Shown here in pieces: positions 15,369 to 24,700 of a stretch of 38,559 nt of DNA. Under the pieces are notes generated by a model, which did not search any database, was not told where the DNA came from, and saw only the letters and a program-made list of their open reading frames with translations. Origin of the DNA: an uncultured Alistipes sp. (lineage in GTDB: Bacteria; Bacteroidota; Bacteroidia; Bacteroidales; Rikenellaceae); NCBI GenBank assembly GCA_947367255.1, contig CANBCZ010000019.1, positions 1-38,559 of the forward strand, in the 5' to 3' direction. Numbering within the stretch: position 1 is the stretch's first letter; every line of letters starts with the position of its first letter. The translations under genes and the position numbers were made by a program.

Positions 15369-15496
15369 TATCTTCTTCGCTTATCACACTGTTTGGTACA
15401 ACCTCTGCAAGGGTTTCTAAACTCAAGCCACAGATATCGCAACAGCAACGCTGCAGCGACAAACACAATTATCAGAGTTACAACCATTTGTATCAT
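15368..15496 (-). CDS. FeoB-associated Cys-rich membrane protein
   Basis: 42 aa. One transmembrane helix spans residues about 3-22 (VVTLIIVFVAAALLLRYLW), followed by a short tail with PCRGCTKQC and a final basic KRRR. This matches the small FeoB_associated family, whose cysteines are thought to help ferrous iron handling at FeoB. Its ATG overlaps the feoB stop (ATGA) and its stop overlaps the next ATG, so all three are co-translated. Longer open frames on this strand only read feoB out of frame. Confidence 0.85.
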   Translation of the reverse strand: MIQMVVTLIIVFVAAALLLRYLWLEFRNPCRGCTKQCDKRRR

Positions 15497-17550
15497 ATCA
15501 ATTGAACTATCTGATAAACCACAAATGCGAGCACCCACGCAACGGCAGTCGAGTAGAATGCAGAGAGCAGAGCCCAACGTTTGCCATACTCCGAAGCTAT
15601 TGTCGCAAGTGTTGCTATACAAGGGAAATAGAGCAACGTAAAGACAAGCAACGCAAGTACAGAGGCTTTAGTAAAATCGCCACTCTTAACAAGGCGCAGA
15701 TGGAGATTTTGCACATCCTCCTCTACCTCATCATCTCCATTATATAACACACCTATAGTACTAACTACTACCTCTTTAGCTGCAACGCCAGAGATAAGTG
15801 CCACACTACTTTTCCAATTGAGTCCGAGAGGTTCAAATACCGGCTCGCAAGCCTTTCCGAGTTTGCCGATATACGACTGCTCAAAGTGCTGTTGCTGACT
15901 CATCGGCTCCTCACTGCGAGGGAAGTAACTCAACGCCCATATCACAACCGATGCTGCCAAAATTACGCCACTCAAATTCTTGATATACTCGGCACAACGA
16001 CCCCACATATGCGAGATAGTAGCCCTTAGTGTTGGCAATCGATATGGGGTAAGCTCCATAACAAATGGAGTTTCATCTGCCGAGAAGCAGAACTTGCGCA
16101 ACAAAAGCGAGGTAATCATCGCCACGACGATACCAAGCAGATACAGCCCAAAGAGTATCGTACCCGAATTACTACCGAAGAAGCAGCCCAAGAAGAGAAT
16201 ATATACAGGCAGACGAGCAGAACACGAGATAAATGGCAATATCAGCGCTGTAATAATACGAGAACTACGGCTCTCGATACTCTTTGTCGCCATAACCGCA
16301 GGGACATTGCAACCAAAGCCCATCACCAACGGAATAAACGACTTTCCGTGCAGACCGACCTTATGCATCAATCTATCCATAATAAATGCCGCACGCGACA
16401 AATATCCCGAGTCCTCCATGTAGGCAATAAAGAGGTAGAGAATCATAATATTAGGCAGAAAGACTATCACACTGCCAACGCCACCGATAACACCGTCAAG
16501 GATAAGATCTTTGAGCACTCCCGCAGGCATTATACCGTCAATAAATCGACTGAGCAGTTGCACGCCGCTCTCAATCCACTGCTGCGGATACTCTCCAAGC
16601 GAAAATGTGCAGTAGAACATCACCCACATAATCACAAAGAAGATAGGGTAGCCCCATATGCGGTGAGTAACCACCTCGTCGATATGTTTTGTAAGGTCAC
16701 GACGGCTCTGTGGACGCGTAAGGGTCTGTCGCAGCGCACCGGCTATATAACCATACTTCTGATTGGCAAAGGTGTTTTCGATACTCTCCGACGAACCTAA
16801 GTCGTAGTGAAGGTGATCCTGCTCCTTGCGTACAACAACCATCCAGCTCTTAAACTGCGGTGCCTGCTGGAGCATAGAGATAATCTGCGTATCGCCCTCA
16901 AGCAATTTTGTGGCGTAATATCGTGGCGGGAATGGCTTTGGAAGCTGCTCTCGATGCTCCTTGAGCACCTTTGCAACGCTATTTACGCTCTGCTCGGCAA
17001 TACCCTGATTAATATGGATGTGCTTGACGCTGCTCTCCTTACCCTCATAGACATCGACAATCGTATCAAGCAGTTGTGCTATACCACGGTCACTATGACT
17101 TACCACAGGTACCATAGGCACACCCATCATCTGACCCAAAAGTTTATAGTTAAGGGTACAACCCGTAGCCTCCAGTTCATCATACTTGCTCAGCGCAACG
17201 ACAATACGCTGATCCATATCAAGGAGCTCAGATGTAAGATAAAGACTCTGCTCAAGGGTCGATGCGGTTACCAAATTCAATACCACATCGTGCTCTGCTC
17301 GAGCAATATGCGCCTTAACTTCGCGCTCCTGCTGTGTATGAGATGTAAGCGAACTGACACCGACAAGTTCTGAGACGATGAGTTTATAACCGCGATATGT
17401 CCCATCTAAGCCGTCACAAAGTCTTAAAATAGAGTCATATAGCGAGCTCTTGCCACTGCTCGGATTTCCCACAAGCGCAATGACAATCTGCCTCTCATCT
17501 CCATCTCTCTGCACTTTAGTGCAGCTATCAACTCTGTCTCTTTTGCTCAT
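15493..17550 (-). CDS. feoB: Ferrous iron transporter FeoB with altered G motifs
   Basis: 685 aa from ATG 17550; an ATG 13 codons upstream would lie before the promoter. The N-terminal GTPase keeps the P-loop GNPSSGKSSLYD, but the G3 region, usually DLPGTYSL, reads ELVGVSSL, and G4, usually NxxD, reads SKYD. The transport part has the gate motifs VMGFGCNVPAVMATKSIESR and FISCSARLPVYILF and several transmembrane helices, as in functional FeoB. It carries Fe2+ across the inner membrane. There is no feoA and no fused FeoA domain in the window. It is followed by the Cys-rich partner and a glycosyltransferase in overlapping frames. The changed G motifs could mean weaker nucleotide specificity. Confidence 0.92.
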   Translation of the reverse strand: MSKRDRVDSCTKVQRDGDERQIVIALVGNPSSGKSSLYDSILRLCDGLDGTYRGYKLIVSELVGVSSLTSHTQQEREVKAHIARAEHDVVLNLVTASTLEQSLYLTSELLDMDQRIVVALSKYDELEATGCTLNYKLLGQMMGVPMVPVVSHSDRGIAQLLDTIVDVYEGKESSVKHIHINQGIAEQSVNSVAKVLKEHREQLPKPFPPRYYATKLLEGDTQIISMLQQAPQFKSWMVVVRKEQDHLHYDLGSSESIENTFANQKYGYIAGALRQTLTRPQSRRDLTKHIDEVVTHRIWGYPIFFVIMWVMFYCTFSLGEYPQQWIESGVQLLSRFIDGIMPAGVLKDLILDGVIGGVGSVIVFLPNIMILYLFIAYMEDSGYLSRAAFIMDRLMHKVGLHGKSFIPLVMGFGCNVPAVMATKSIESRSSRIITALILPFISCSARLPVYILFLGCFFGSNSGTILFGLYLLGIVVAMITSLLLRKFCFSADETPFVMELTPYRLPTLRATISHMWGRCAEYIKNLSGVILAASVVIWALSYFPRSEEPMSQQQHFEQSYIGKLGKACEPVFEPLGLNWKSSVALISGVAAKEVVVSTIGVLYNGDDEVEEDVQNLHLRLVKSGDFTKASVLALLVFTLLYFPCIATLATIASEYGKRWALLSAFYSTAVAWVLAFVVYQIVQLI

Positions 17551-17558
17551 AATGGCTA

Positions 17559-17590
17559 CAAAGTTACACTTTGTAAACCAAAAAAGCAAA
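17559..17590 (-). promoter_or_regulatory. Promoter of the feoB operon
   Basis: On the minus strand TTTG (17587-17590), 20 nt, TAACTTTG (17559-17566). Only eight bases lie between it and ATG 17550, so the leader should be at most a few nt. An inverted repeat CAAAGT/ACTTTG (17559-17573) overlaps the -7 element and may be an operator. Confidence 0.7.
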
Positions 17591-17600
17591 TATAACCTCT

Positions 17601-18965
17601 CTAATCTCCCGTCACAGCAGCTCCACCGCCCAGTGCTTTGCAGAGATTTATGTAATTAATATACTGCGTCGCTATCAAATTCGAATACTCCATCTGCGAA
17701 TTATACAGAGTCCGCTCGGCATCAATAACATCGAGATATGCACTCAAACCATTGAGATAGAGTTGATTCGTAAGCATATTTATCGAGTAGTTGGCACTCA
17801 CTAACGAGCGGTAACGCTCCAACTGCTCCCTATAGGTCGATATTGCCACCAATGCCGTCTCTACATCGGATAGAGCCGTCAAAAAACTCTTCCGATAGGC
17901 TATAAGCGCCTGATTATAGCGCTCAACAGCAGCCCTTTCACCACTTCTCAGCGCACCAAAACGATAGAGTGGTTGGGTTAGTGACAATACCGCATTCCAC
18001 GCCCAAGAACCCTTTGTGAAGAGCTTTGCAATATCCCCCGAGACAACACCCCCCTCACCGGTCAGCAGCAGTGTCGGGAAGCGCTCTATACGAGCCAATT
18101 TCGCCGTAGCTGCAGCCGCCTTAAGCGAGGCATAACTACTCATAACATCCGGTCTGCGATAGAGCAAATCCGATGGAAGTCCTACAGGAATTGCAATGGG
18201 TATATATCTGTCAGTTATCATATTATCCGATGTTATATCATCCATCGGTTCAGGTTCGCTACCAAGCAACAAATTGAGCGACAATTTAGTCTGTGCAATA
18301 GCTCGCTCATAGAGCGGAATATCTGCATCGGATGTATAGAGCAGACTGTATGCCTGCTCTCGATTGAGCTTTGTCGCCATACCGTGCACATAGAGCGAAT
18401 CGACAAGAGTTGCCGTCTCGCGTCGCAACCTCGAGCTCTCACGAGCCGTATTGAGGTTACGCTGATACTGAAGCAGAGTAAAGTAGGTTGTCGCAACCTC
18501 TGCCACAAGCGAAAGTCGAACACCCTCATACTGCCACTTTGCATACTCTATATCTGCTTTTGCCGCCGTAGTTGTCGCCTTTAAGTTGCCAAAAAGCGGA
18601 ATCTCCCAACTCATATATGGTTCTAACACATACTGCTGGGTTATATTACCGTCACTCTCACTTACCGTTGCACTGCGGCCCAAATCAAAAGATGGTAGAA
18701 ATGTAGAGCGAGTAACCTTCATATTCGCCTTTGCCTCCTCGATCTTAGAGACAGCGCTCTGCAGGTCATAATTAGACTCCAAGGCTGTGGTAATCAGATT
18801 ATTAAGTATTGTATCGCCAAAAATTTTCCACCAACCATCCTCTATTGCAACACTATCGCTGTAACTACCATAGAGATAGCTCTGCGGCACAACAACAGTC
18901 GGCTTCTGCAACTTAGGATTGCAGGCAACAGCGATGAGTGAAAATATTATAACTATCCGTTTCAT
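17601..18965 (-). CDS. Outer-membrane factor of RND efflux (TolC/NodT family lipoprotein)
   Basis: 454 aa. The start MKRIVIIFSLIAVACNPK is a lipoprotein signal with the acylated Cys at 15. Two OEP repeats follow, with typical long helices (SNYDLQSAVSKIEEAKANMKVTRSTFLPSFDLG near 70-105, and GLPSDLLYRRPDVMSSYASLKAAAATAKLARIERFPTLLLTG near 255-300). The C-terminal helical pair contains LNGLSAYLDVIDAERTLYNSQMEYSNL. It forms the outer-membrane channel for the pump encoded just before it; its ATG overlaps the pump stop (ATGA). Last gene of the operon. No clear terminator is seen before the feoB promoter. Confidence 0.93.
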   Translation of the reverse strand: MKRIVIIFSLIAVACNPKLQKPTVVVPQSYLYGSYSDSVAIEDGWWKIFGDTILNNLITTALESNYDLQSAVSKIEEAKANMKVTRSTFLPSFDLGRSATVSESDGNITQQYVLEPYMSWEIPLFGNLKATTTAAKADIEYAKWQYEGVRLSLVAEVATTYFTLLQYQRNLNTARESSRLRRETATLVDSLYVHGMATKLNREQAYSLLYTSDADIPLYERAIAQTKLSLNLLLGSEPEPMDDITSDNMITDRYIPIAIPVGLPSDLLYRRPDVMSSYASLKAAAATAKLARIERFPTLLLTGEGGVVSGDIAKLFTKGSWAWNAVLSLTQPLYRFGALRSGERAAVERYNQALIAYRKSFLTALSDVETALVAISTYREQLERYRSLVSANYSINMLTNQLYLNGLSAYLDVIDAERTLYNSQMEYSNLIATQYINYINLCKALGGGAAVTGD

Positions 18966-21900
18966 AACTTCTTAATTAGATAATACAAAGCAGGGTAGAG
19001 AAGTATGCCGATAGTTGTTGCGGCAACCATACCACCCACGAGTGCAATACCCATAACATTTCGTGCCGTATGAAATACTCCGCTTGCAAAGACAAGTGGC
19101 AGTACGCCAAGCACAAACGCCGAAGCGGTCATAATAATTGGTCGTGCACGAAGCGTAGCAGCCTGTACGGTCGCAGTCAGCAGGTCAGCTCCATTTTGAT
19201 AACTTTTATCGGCATATTCGACCACCAAAATTGCATTCTTTGCAGCAAGTCCGATCAACATAACCAGCGAAATCTGCATATATATATCGTTCACAATCTG
19301 AGCATCAAAAAGATGAACGACAGATATGGCAAGCAGTGCTCCGACTATAGCGAGCGGCACTGCAAGGAGAATAGCCACAGGCAGTTTCCAGCTCTCGTAA
19401 AGTATTGACAGAATGAGAAATACAAAAACTAACGCTATCAAATATACAATCCAACTCTTACTGTCTTCTTTACTCTCAAGCAGCGACACTCCACTCCAAG
19501 TGGTCGCCATATTATCGGGTAAAACCTCCTTAGAAATAGACTCTATTCTCTCCATTGCCTGCGCAGTCGAGACACCCTTTGCCGGAGTTGCCGTAATCTG
19601 CGCCGCATTATAGAGGTTGAACTGCTCGACAAATGAGACTCCAACCGTATCTACAACCGACACGAAGGTCGAGATGGGAACACTCTGCCCATCTGCTGCT
19701 GTGACAAAATAACTCTTCAGACTCTCCTCCGTCTGACGATATTCGGGAGATGCTGCAATATAGCTGCGATAGAGGCGTCCAAATCTGGTAAAATTATCAA
19801 TATACCGACTACCAAGCAGTGCAGAAATCTCGTTATACAGCTCCGGCAGCTCCACCCCCTTCATCATTGCGTGCTGACGATCTATCTCCAACTGCTTCTG
19901 CGGTACCGAGTTATTAAACTGCGAATATGCCGCCGAAAAGCTGCTGTTTCTATTGAGTGTATCAAGCAATTTCGCCAAATTTTCACCCAGATATTCACTG
20001 CCGCGACCCTCGGTATCAAGCAGGGCAAAGGTGACACCCGAAGTGACGCCTAAACCGGGTATTGCCGGCTGTATAAACGAGTAACACTCAAAGCCGTGGA
20101 ACAATTGGCTAAACTGATAGTTTAACTGCTCAGATATCTCCTCCGAAGAGAGTTTTCTATCGCTAAAATCCACCAATCTGACAAAGATGACTCCACTATT
20201 TGTTGCAGCCGTTCCCGAGAGCATATTAAAGCCCGCAACGACGGCGGTACTCTCCACATCTTTGCGGTTACGAATAACTCTATCCACCTTCGCCATTGCC
20301 TCTTGCGTCACTTGCAGGGAGCTTGCAGGTGCGCCATTTACAGCCACCATCAGATAACCTTGATCCTCATCCGGCAGAAAACCCGACGGCAGCAGGTTCC
20401 ACAATACAAGCCCGAGAGCAACTATGCCCAATATTGCCCATTTCGTCACTCGTATACGCTGCACTCCGCCCTCAGTTGCCACTCTATAGCGAGCCATAAA
20501 GTTGTCAAAAGCCCTATTAAAGCCACGAAATATAGATCTCTGCCCATCTTTCCTCGGTTTAAGCAGCAATGCACAAAGCGCAGGGGAGAGGGTCAGCGCA
20601 TTAATAGTCGAGAAGAAGACAGCAACAGATATTGTCACAGCAAACTGTTGAAACAGCTTTCCCGTAATACCACCCGTAAACGACACAGGGATAAAGACTG
20701 CAAGTAGCACCACAGATGTTGCAATAACGGGTGCAGTGACACTTTTCATAGCAGCCACCGTTGCCTCAAACGGCTTCAAGCCCTTCTCGATACCGACCTG
20801 CACAGCCTCGACAACAACTATTGCATCATCTACTACCAAGCCGATAGCAAGCACAAGTCCGAGCAACGAGATGACATTTATACTCACACCCAACAGTGGA
20901 AATGCCACAAAAGTTCCGATAATCGACACCGGTATTGCCACAAGTGGGATTATCGTTGCACGCCAATCCTGAATAAAGAGGAAAATTATCGCCATAACCA
21001 GCAACAGCGAGGCTATCAGCGTCCAAACAATCTCCTTAATACCCGCCTTTATACTCGCTGTACCATCTACAATAGTCGCATAATCCAGACCATCGGGAAA
21101 GCGTTCTGCCGCCTGCGACATCTGCGACTTTACACGATTTGCAACTGCCACAGCATTACTTCCCGGCTCCTGATAGACAACTATTACCGCCGTCGGACGC
21201 TCCTCGAAGAGGGATTGCGTGCCATAACTCTGGCTGCCGAGCGTAACATCTGCAACCTCCGAAAGATAGACCTGACGACCATCTGCCGTTGTTCTGAGCA
21301 GTATATTAGAAAACTCCTCGACTGTCGAGAACTGCTTCGGCAGAGTGACCGTAAAGGTCTGTTGTGTGCCCTTCGGGGCAGGCTCTGCGCCAAATTGACC
21401 TGCAGGATATGCACCCGCCTGAGCGGCTATAGCATTCACAATATCGTCCACTGATAGTGCATAGTAGTCCAAAACATCCGGTCTAAGCCATATACGCATA
21501 GCATATTCCGCAGCGCCCATTATTGAGACTTTACCTACACCATCAACTTTAAGTAATTCATTTTGTAGGTTGATATAGGCGTAGTTAGAGATAAACTCTC
21601 CATCATAGCGACCATCGCTGTAGAGGGCATAGACCATCAAAAATCCCGTCTGACTCTTTCGTGTCACAACGCCTTGTTCAACAACCGATTGTGGCAACAG
21701 AGAGGTTGCTGCTGCGACATTATTCTGCACAAATACGGCATTCATATCGGGATCAGAGCCAACATCAAAGGTCACTTGCAGGCTCATAGTACCATCAGAA
21801 CCGCTTATGGCGTCAATATATAGCATATCGCTAACACCCATAATATTCTCCGCAATAGGTGTTGCGACACTATTGGCTACGCTCTGTGCATCTGCTCCGC

Positions 21901-22048
21901 TATATGTTGCGCTCACCTCGACAACCGGCGGAGTAATGTCCGGATATTGCTCTATAGAGAGATTTACAATCGAGATTACTCCAAGCACAAGAACTATAAT
22001 CGAGAGAGAGATTGCCGCAATAGGGCGCGATATAAATATGTTTTTCAT
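18962..22048 (-). CDS. RND efflux pump, inner-membrane permease (HAE1/AcrB type)
   Basis: 1028 aa, normal AcrB length. It starts MKNIFISRPIAAISLSIIVLVLGVISI with the first transmembrane helix, followed by the EQYPDITPPVVEVSATYSGADAQ porter start. TM4 carries the proton-relay pair in GLVVDDAIVVVEAV (about residues 400-414). The second half has the matching porter (SGFLPDEDQGYLMVAVNGAPASS) and helices. It uses the proton gradient to export hydrophobic compounds such as drugs or bile acids (the substrate is not visible here). Overlaps of 4 nt with both neighbours show tight coupling. Confidence 0.96.
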   Translation of the reverse strand: MKNIFISRPIAAISLSIIVLVLGVISIVNLSIEQYPDITPPVVEVSATYSGADAQSVANSVATPIAENIMGVSDMLYIDAISGSDGTMSLQVTFDVGSDPDMNAVFVQNNVAAATSLLPQSVVEQGVVTRKSQTGFLMVYALYSDGRYDGEFISNYAYINLQNELLKVDGVGKVSIMGAAEYAMRIWLRPDVLDYYALSVDDIVNAIAAQAGAYPAGQFGAEPAPKGTQQTFTVTLPKQFSTVEEFSNILLRTTADGRQVYLSEVADVTLGSQSYGTQSLFEERPTAVIVVYQEPGSNAVAVANRVKSQMSQAAERFPDGLDYATIVDGTASIKAGIKEIVWTLIASLLLVMAIIFLFIQDWRATIIPLVAIPVSIIGTFVAFPLLGVSINVISLLGLVLAIGLVVDDAIVVVEAVQVGIEKGLKPFEATVAAMKSVTAPVIATSVVLLAVFIPVSFTGGITGKLFQQFAVTISVAVFFSTINALTLSPALCALLLKPRKDGQRSIFRGFNRAFDNFMARYRVATEGGVQRIRVTKWAILGIVALGLVLWNLLPSGFLPDEDQGYLMVAVNGAPASSLQVTQEAMAKVDRVIRNRKDVESTAVVAGFNMLSGTAATNSGVIFVRLVDFSDRKLSSEEISEQLNYQFSQLFHGFECYSFIQPAIPGLGVTSGVTFALLDTEGRGSEYLGENLAKLLDTLNRNSSFSAAYSQFNNSVPQKQLEIDRQHAMMKGVELPELYNEISALLGSRYIDNFTRFGRLYRSYIAASPEYRQTEESLKSYFVTAADGQSVPISTFVSVVDTVGVSFVEQFNLYNAAQITATPAKGVSTAQAMERIESISKEVLPDNMATTWSGVSLLESKEDSKSWIVYLIALVFVFLILSILYESWKLPVAILLAVPLAIVGALLAISVVHLFDAQIVNDIYMQISLVMLIGLAAKNAILVVEYADKSYQNGADLLTATVQAATLRARPIIMTASAFVLGVLPLVFASGVFHTARNVMGIALVGGMVAATTIGILLYPALYYLIKKL

Positions 22049-23151
22049 AACAGTTTAACTCTCTGACCATTAGACAATTTAGCGCCTCCGTTTCGAGCAA
22101 CCTTTTCACCCGCCTGCAGACCTGTGAGTACCACTCTGCGATTATCCGCAGTAAGCTCACCGACAGCTATCTGACGATAGTGTACCGTAGAGTCTTTATC
22201 CACAACCCATACGGAGTTTACACCCTGAATTTCGTTCACTGCCGACGCCGGCACACTCAGCTGCGGATGCACACTGCCGATATTTGTCTTTACTCGGGCA
22301 AATTGACCCGATTTGAGCAGATAGTCCGGATTTGGGAATGTTACGACAAGGACAATCGTTCCCTCGGTCGATGCCACAGCGCTCTTGGTGAAGCTATAGC
22401 TGCCTCCAAACGGATATTTTGTACCGTCAGCAAGATAGAGCTCTATATCCGAAAGCAGATCTCTATTGTTATAGGAGAATGATTTTCGACCCGACAATGC
22501 AAGATATTGACTTACAGGTATTGCTACATCTGCGCACAAGGTGTCTATATTCTCGATTTTTGTCAGTGTAGCGAACTTTGTTCCCGGACCTACATAGTCG
22601 CCTACATACGCCTCTGAGGTAGATATAACGCCATTTATAGACGCATTTATGGTGGTATACTCCACCTCCAACTCTGCATTTCGCAGATTCTGCTCTGCCG
22701 ACTGCACAGTTGCCTGAGCCGCTCTATATTGCGCCGTATATTGATCCAGCTGTGCCTGCGAAATGGCATCTATAGCAGCAAGGGGCACTGCACGATTATA
22801 GTTATTTGCCGCCTCGACAGCTTGTGCTCTTGCCGACTCGAGAGCCGCCTTTGCTGCAAGCATATCGGCTCGTTGGCGACGGTTATCTATCTTAAATATA
22901 GTTTGCCCCCTCTTTACGGGCATTCCATTCTCGAACATTTTTGCCGATAGATAACCCGCAACTCGGGGTTGTACTATGGCAATATAATTGGGCGACAGAG
23001 AACTGATAAAGCTCTGACGAGCAACCACATTCTCAACGGTAACGGCAACAGGTTCAACCACTATCGGCTCAGGAATTGACTGTTTTGACGGTCGTATACA
23101 GGAGCCTATAAAGATAGGGATGATCAACAATGGAATAACTTTTGTTTTCAT
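22045..23151 (-). CDS. RND efflux periplasmic adaptor (membrane fusion protein)
   Basis: 368 aa. The lipoprotein signal MKTKVIPLLIIPIFIGSC has its Cys at 18. The lipoyl-like half is YLSAKMFENGMPVKRGQTIFKID, then a helical hairpin (RADMLAAKAALESARAQAVEAANNYNR...), the second lipoyl half (NASINGVISTSEAYVGDYVGPGTKFATLTKIE), the beta-barrel domain and a C-terminal QVVLTGLQAGEKVARNGGAKL-like part. It links the pump and the outer-membrane factor. First gene of the operon. The ATG is 5 nt from an inverted repeat that looks like an operator. Confidence 0.94.
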   Translation of the reverse strand: MKTKVIPLLIIPIFIGSCIRPSKQSIPEPIVVEPVAVTVENVVARQSFISSLSPNYIAIVQPRVAGYLSAKMFENGMPVKRGQTIFKIDNRRQRADMLAAKAALESARAQAVEAANNYNRAVPLAAIDAISQAQLDQYTAQYRAAQATVQSAEQNLRNAELEVEYTTINASINGVISTSEAYVGDYVGPGTKFATLTKIENIDTLCADVAIPVSQYLALSGRKSFSYNNRDLLSDIELYLADGTKYPFGGSYSFTKSAVASTEGTIVLVVTFPNPDYLLKSGQFARVKTNIGSVHPQLSVPASAVNEIQGVNSVWVVDKDSTVHYRQIAVGELTADNRRVVLTGLQAGEKVARNGGAKLSNGQRVKLL

Positions 23152-23156
23152 AAATT

Positions 23157-23204
23157 CTCACTCTTTATTCCGAATAAAGTCAAAAAACATACCGTTAGAG
23201 TGAG
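23157..23204. promoter_or_regulatory. Operator-like palindromes before the efflux operon
   Basis: CTTTATTC-C-GAATAAAG (23163-23179) is a perfect 8-bp palindrome with a 1-nt centre, 11 nt before the adaptor ATG. Around it CTCACTCT (23157-23164) and AGAGTGAG (23197-23204) form a second 8-bp inverted repeat. A weak -7-like TATGTTTT (minus strand, 23184-23191) lies between. This looks like a site for a dimeric repressor such as TetR or MarR type; no regulator gene is next to it. Confidence 0.5.
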
Positions 23205-23250
23205 CAATTCAGACTTTTTTCTCATTTTTCAAGAAAAATAAAGAGAAATA

Positions 23251-23282
23251 TTTGTTTTTTATGGAAACAGTTTATATATTTG
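23251..23282 (+). promoter_or_regulatory. Promoter of the H1-like gene
   Basis: TTTG (23251-23254), 20 nt, TATATTTG (23275-23282). The leader of about 35 nt is A-rich just before the ATG (CTTAAAAAAATT), typical of strongly translated Bacteroidetes genes. Confidence 0.75.
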
Positions 23283-23323
23283 TGTAAACAAACCGTTTTA
23301 ATTAACAAATACTTAAAAAAATT

Positions 23324-23500
23324 ATGAAAGCATTAGTAGAGAAGATCAACGCACTTATCGCAGATTTCCAGGTTAACGCTGCTGCTCAGGTAGAGAAGGG
23401 TAATAAGGCTGCAGGTACTCGTGCACGTAAGGCTGCCCTCGAGTTGAGCAAGGAGCTTAAGGAGTTCCGCAAGGTGTCTGTAGAGGAGGCTAAGAAATAA
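23324..23500 (+). CDS. Histone H1-like small basic protein
   Basis: 58 aa: begins MKALVEKINALIADFQVNAA and contains KGNKAAGTRARKAALELSK, then KELKEFRKVSVEEAKK. The alternating Lys/Ala helical composition and length match the H1/Hc1-like proteins common in Bacteroidetes, which are thought to bind and compact DNA. Codon use is highly biased (GCT, CGT/CGC, AAG), suggesting strong expression. It has its own promoter and terminator, so it is a monocistronic gene between two minus-strand operons. Confidence 0.88.
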   Translation: MKALVEKINALIADFQVNAAAQVEKGNKAAGTRARKAALELSKELKEFRKVSVEEAKK

Positions 23501-23521
23501 GCAACTCTTACAAACAATGAT

Positions 23522-23551
23522 AAAGGGAGCATTTCGCTCCCTTTATTTTTT
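23522..23551 (+). terminator. Terminator of the H1-like gene
   Basis: AAAGGGAGC (23522-23530) pairs with GCTCCCTTT (23536-23544), followed by ATTTTTT. It lies between convergent genes and may serve the minus-strand operon as well. Confidence 0.9.
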
Positions 23552-23554
23552 CGT

Positions 23555-24697
23555 CTAAAATGCACTTCCGACCGAGAATAGCGCACCATTTATCAGCCTA
23601 CCTCCCACTCGTGCGCCAAATCCATAATCGAAGCGGAAGACTAAACTATCCGAGGCGACCCACCTAACACCCAATCCGTAATTAGGCAAAGTCTGCGACC
23701 AACAGAACTTTTCAAAAGTACCAAAGCTGTTTCCGGCACCCGCCCAAGCCGCAACACCGATACCTCTCCATATACTCTGTCGAAGTTCTACCTGCGCCGT
23801 AACCAGATTTACATCCCGAAATTGTCCCTCATAATAGCCTCGCATACGATGGCTGTCACCAACCTCTGCATAGAACTGCCACGGAGTATTTTGAGAGCCA
23901 AGCAGGGCATATAATTCACCCGCAAGTATTGCACCCTTCCATAACCTCTGATAGCCGGACAAAGCGCCCTCCACACCAAACGAGGTATCGGTAGTATTAG
24001 AGATAAAAGATGGTCTTATAAATGGCCTAAGTGTAAGATAGAGACCTTTCTGAGGATTACTCCTCGAATCGCGAGTGTCATATTTAGCTATTAACGAAAT
24101 AGTTGTGGCGATTATCTTACCCTCTGCTTTATCTGACAGCAGATGTGATATTGTACCAAAATCATCTTTACAATCGTTATAAGCAAGCTCTACGCGAGGT
24201 CCCAAATAGAGATTTTTGGCAACTCTGCCGAGATACTCAACCTCTGCGGAGTAGTGGCGGCGAGTGTAGTTCAGAGCATTGTTTTGTGTAGCGGCATCGT
24301 ACCCCACGCCCCAAAATTTGGTCGGCATAGCCGATACCGAGATCGACACAGCCAATTGATGTTTTCCTCCGCTAAAGGGGTTTATATTGGTCACACCGAC
24401 ACTATACATTCCTCTAATCGAGACTACAGCTGCGGCAGAGAACAGAGCATTACTACTCTTTGCGGTCGAATAGCGACTCTGCACAGCTGCTCCGATAGCA
24501 AAACTCGTTGCAGGGGTATAGATAGGTGCAACACTAAAGGTTGTTCTAACTTTTCGTTGCGTTTCCTGCTGCTGTATAGGCACATAATTGTAGTAGATAG
24601 TATCTCTACCATCTACCACCTTATCATACTCTTGTGCTACAGCTTGCAGACTGAATATCAGAGATATAAGCAGTATAAGAACGCCCCTTATTCGCAT
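23555..24697 (-). CDS. BamA/TamA-family outer-membrane beta-barrel protein
   Basis: 380 aa. Signal peptide residues 1-21 (LISLIFSLQAVAQ), then a short linker and a barrel of alternating strands. YDTRDSRSNPQKGLYLTLRPF is the usual start of a bacterial surface antigen (D15) barrel unit and GDSHRMRGYYEGQFRD the usual L6-type RGY motif. It ends in the C-terminal Phe expected of outer-membrane strands. No POTRA domains fit before the barrel, so it is a barrel-only relative of BamA, not BamA itself. The cargo is unknown. It is last in a three-gene set, 3 nt from the phosphatase gene. Confidence 0.87.
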   Translation of the reverse strand: MRIRGVLILLISLIFSLQAVAQEYDKVVDGRDTIYYNYVPIQQQETQRKVRTTFSVAPIYTPATSFAIGAAVQSRYSTAKSSNALFSAAAVVSIRGMYSVGVTNINPFSGGKHQLAVSISVSAMPTKFWGVGYDAATQNNALNYTRRHYSAEVEYLGRVAKNLYLGPRVELAYNDCKDDFGTISHLLSDKAEGKIIATTISLIAKYDTRDSRSNPQKGLYLTLRPFIRPSFISNTTDTSFGVEGALSGYQRLWKGAILAGELYALLGSQNTPWQFYAEVGDSHRMRGYYEGQFRDVNLVTAQVELRQSIWRGIGVAAWAGAGNSFGTFEKFCWSQTLPNYGLGVRWVASDSLVFRFDYGFGARVGGRLINGALFSVGSAF

Positions 24698-24700
24698 CGT

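Noticed and set aside
17601..23151. Antibiotic-resistance island
   Set aside because: The efflux operon has base and codon use like the neighbouring core genes and no mobile genes beside it; it is an ordinary chromosomal RND system.
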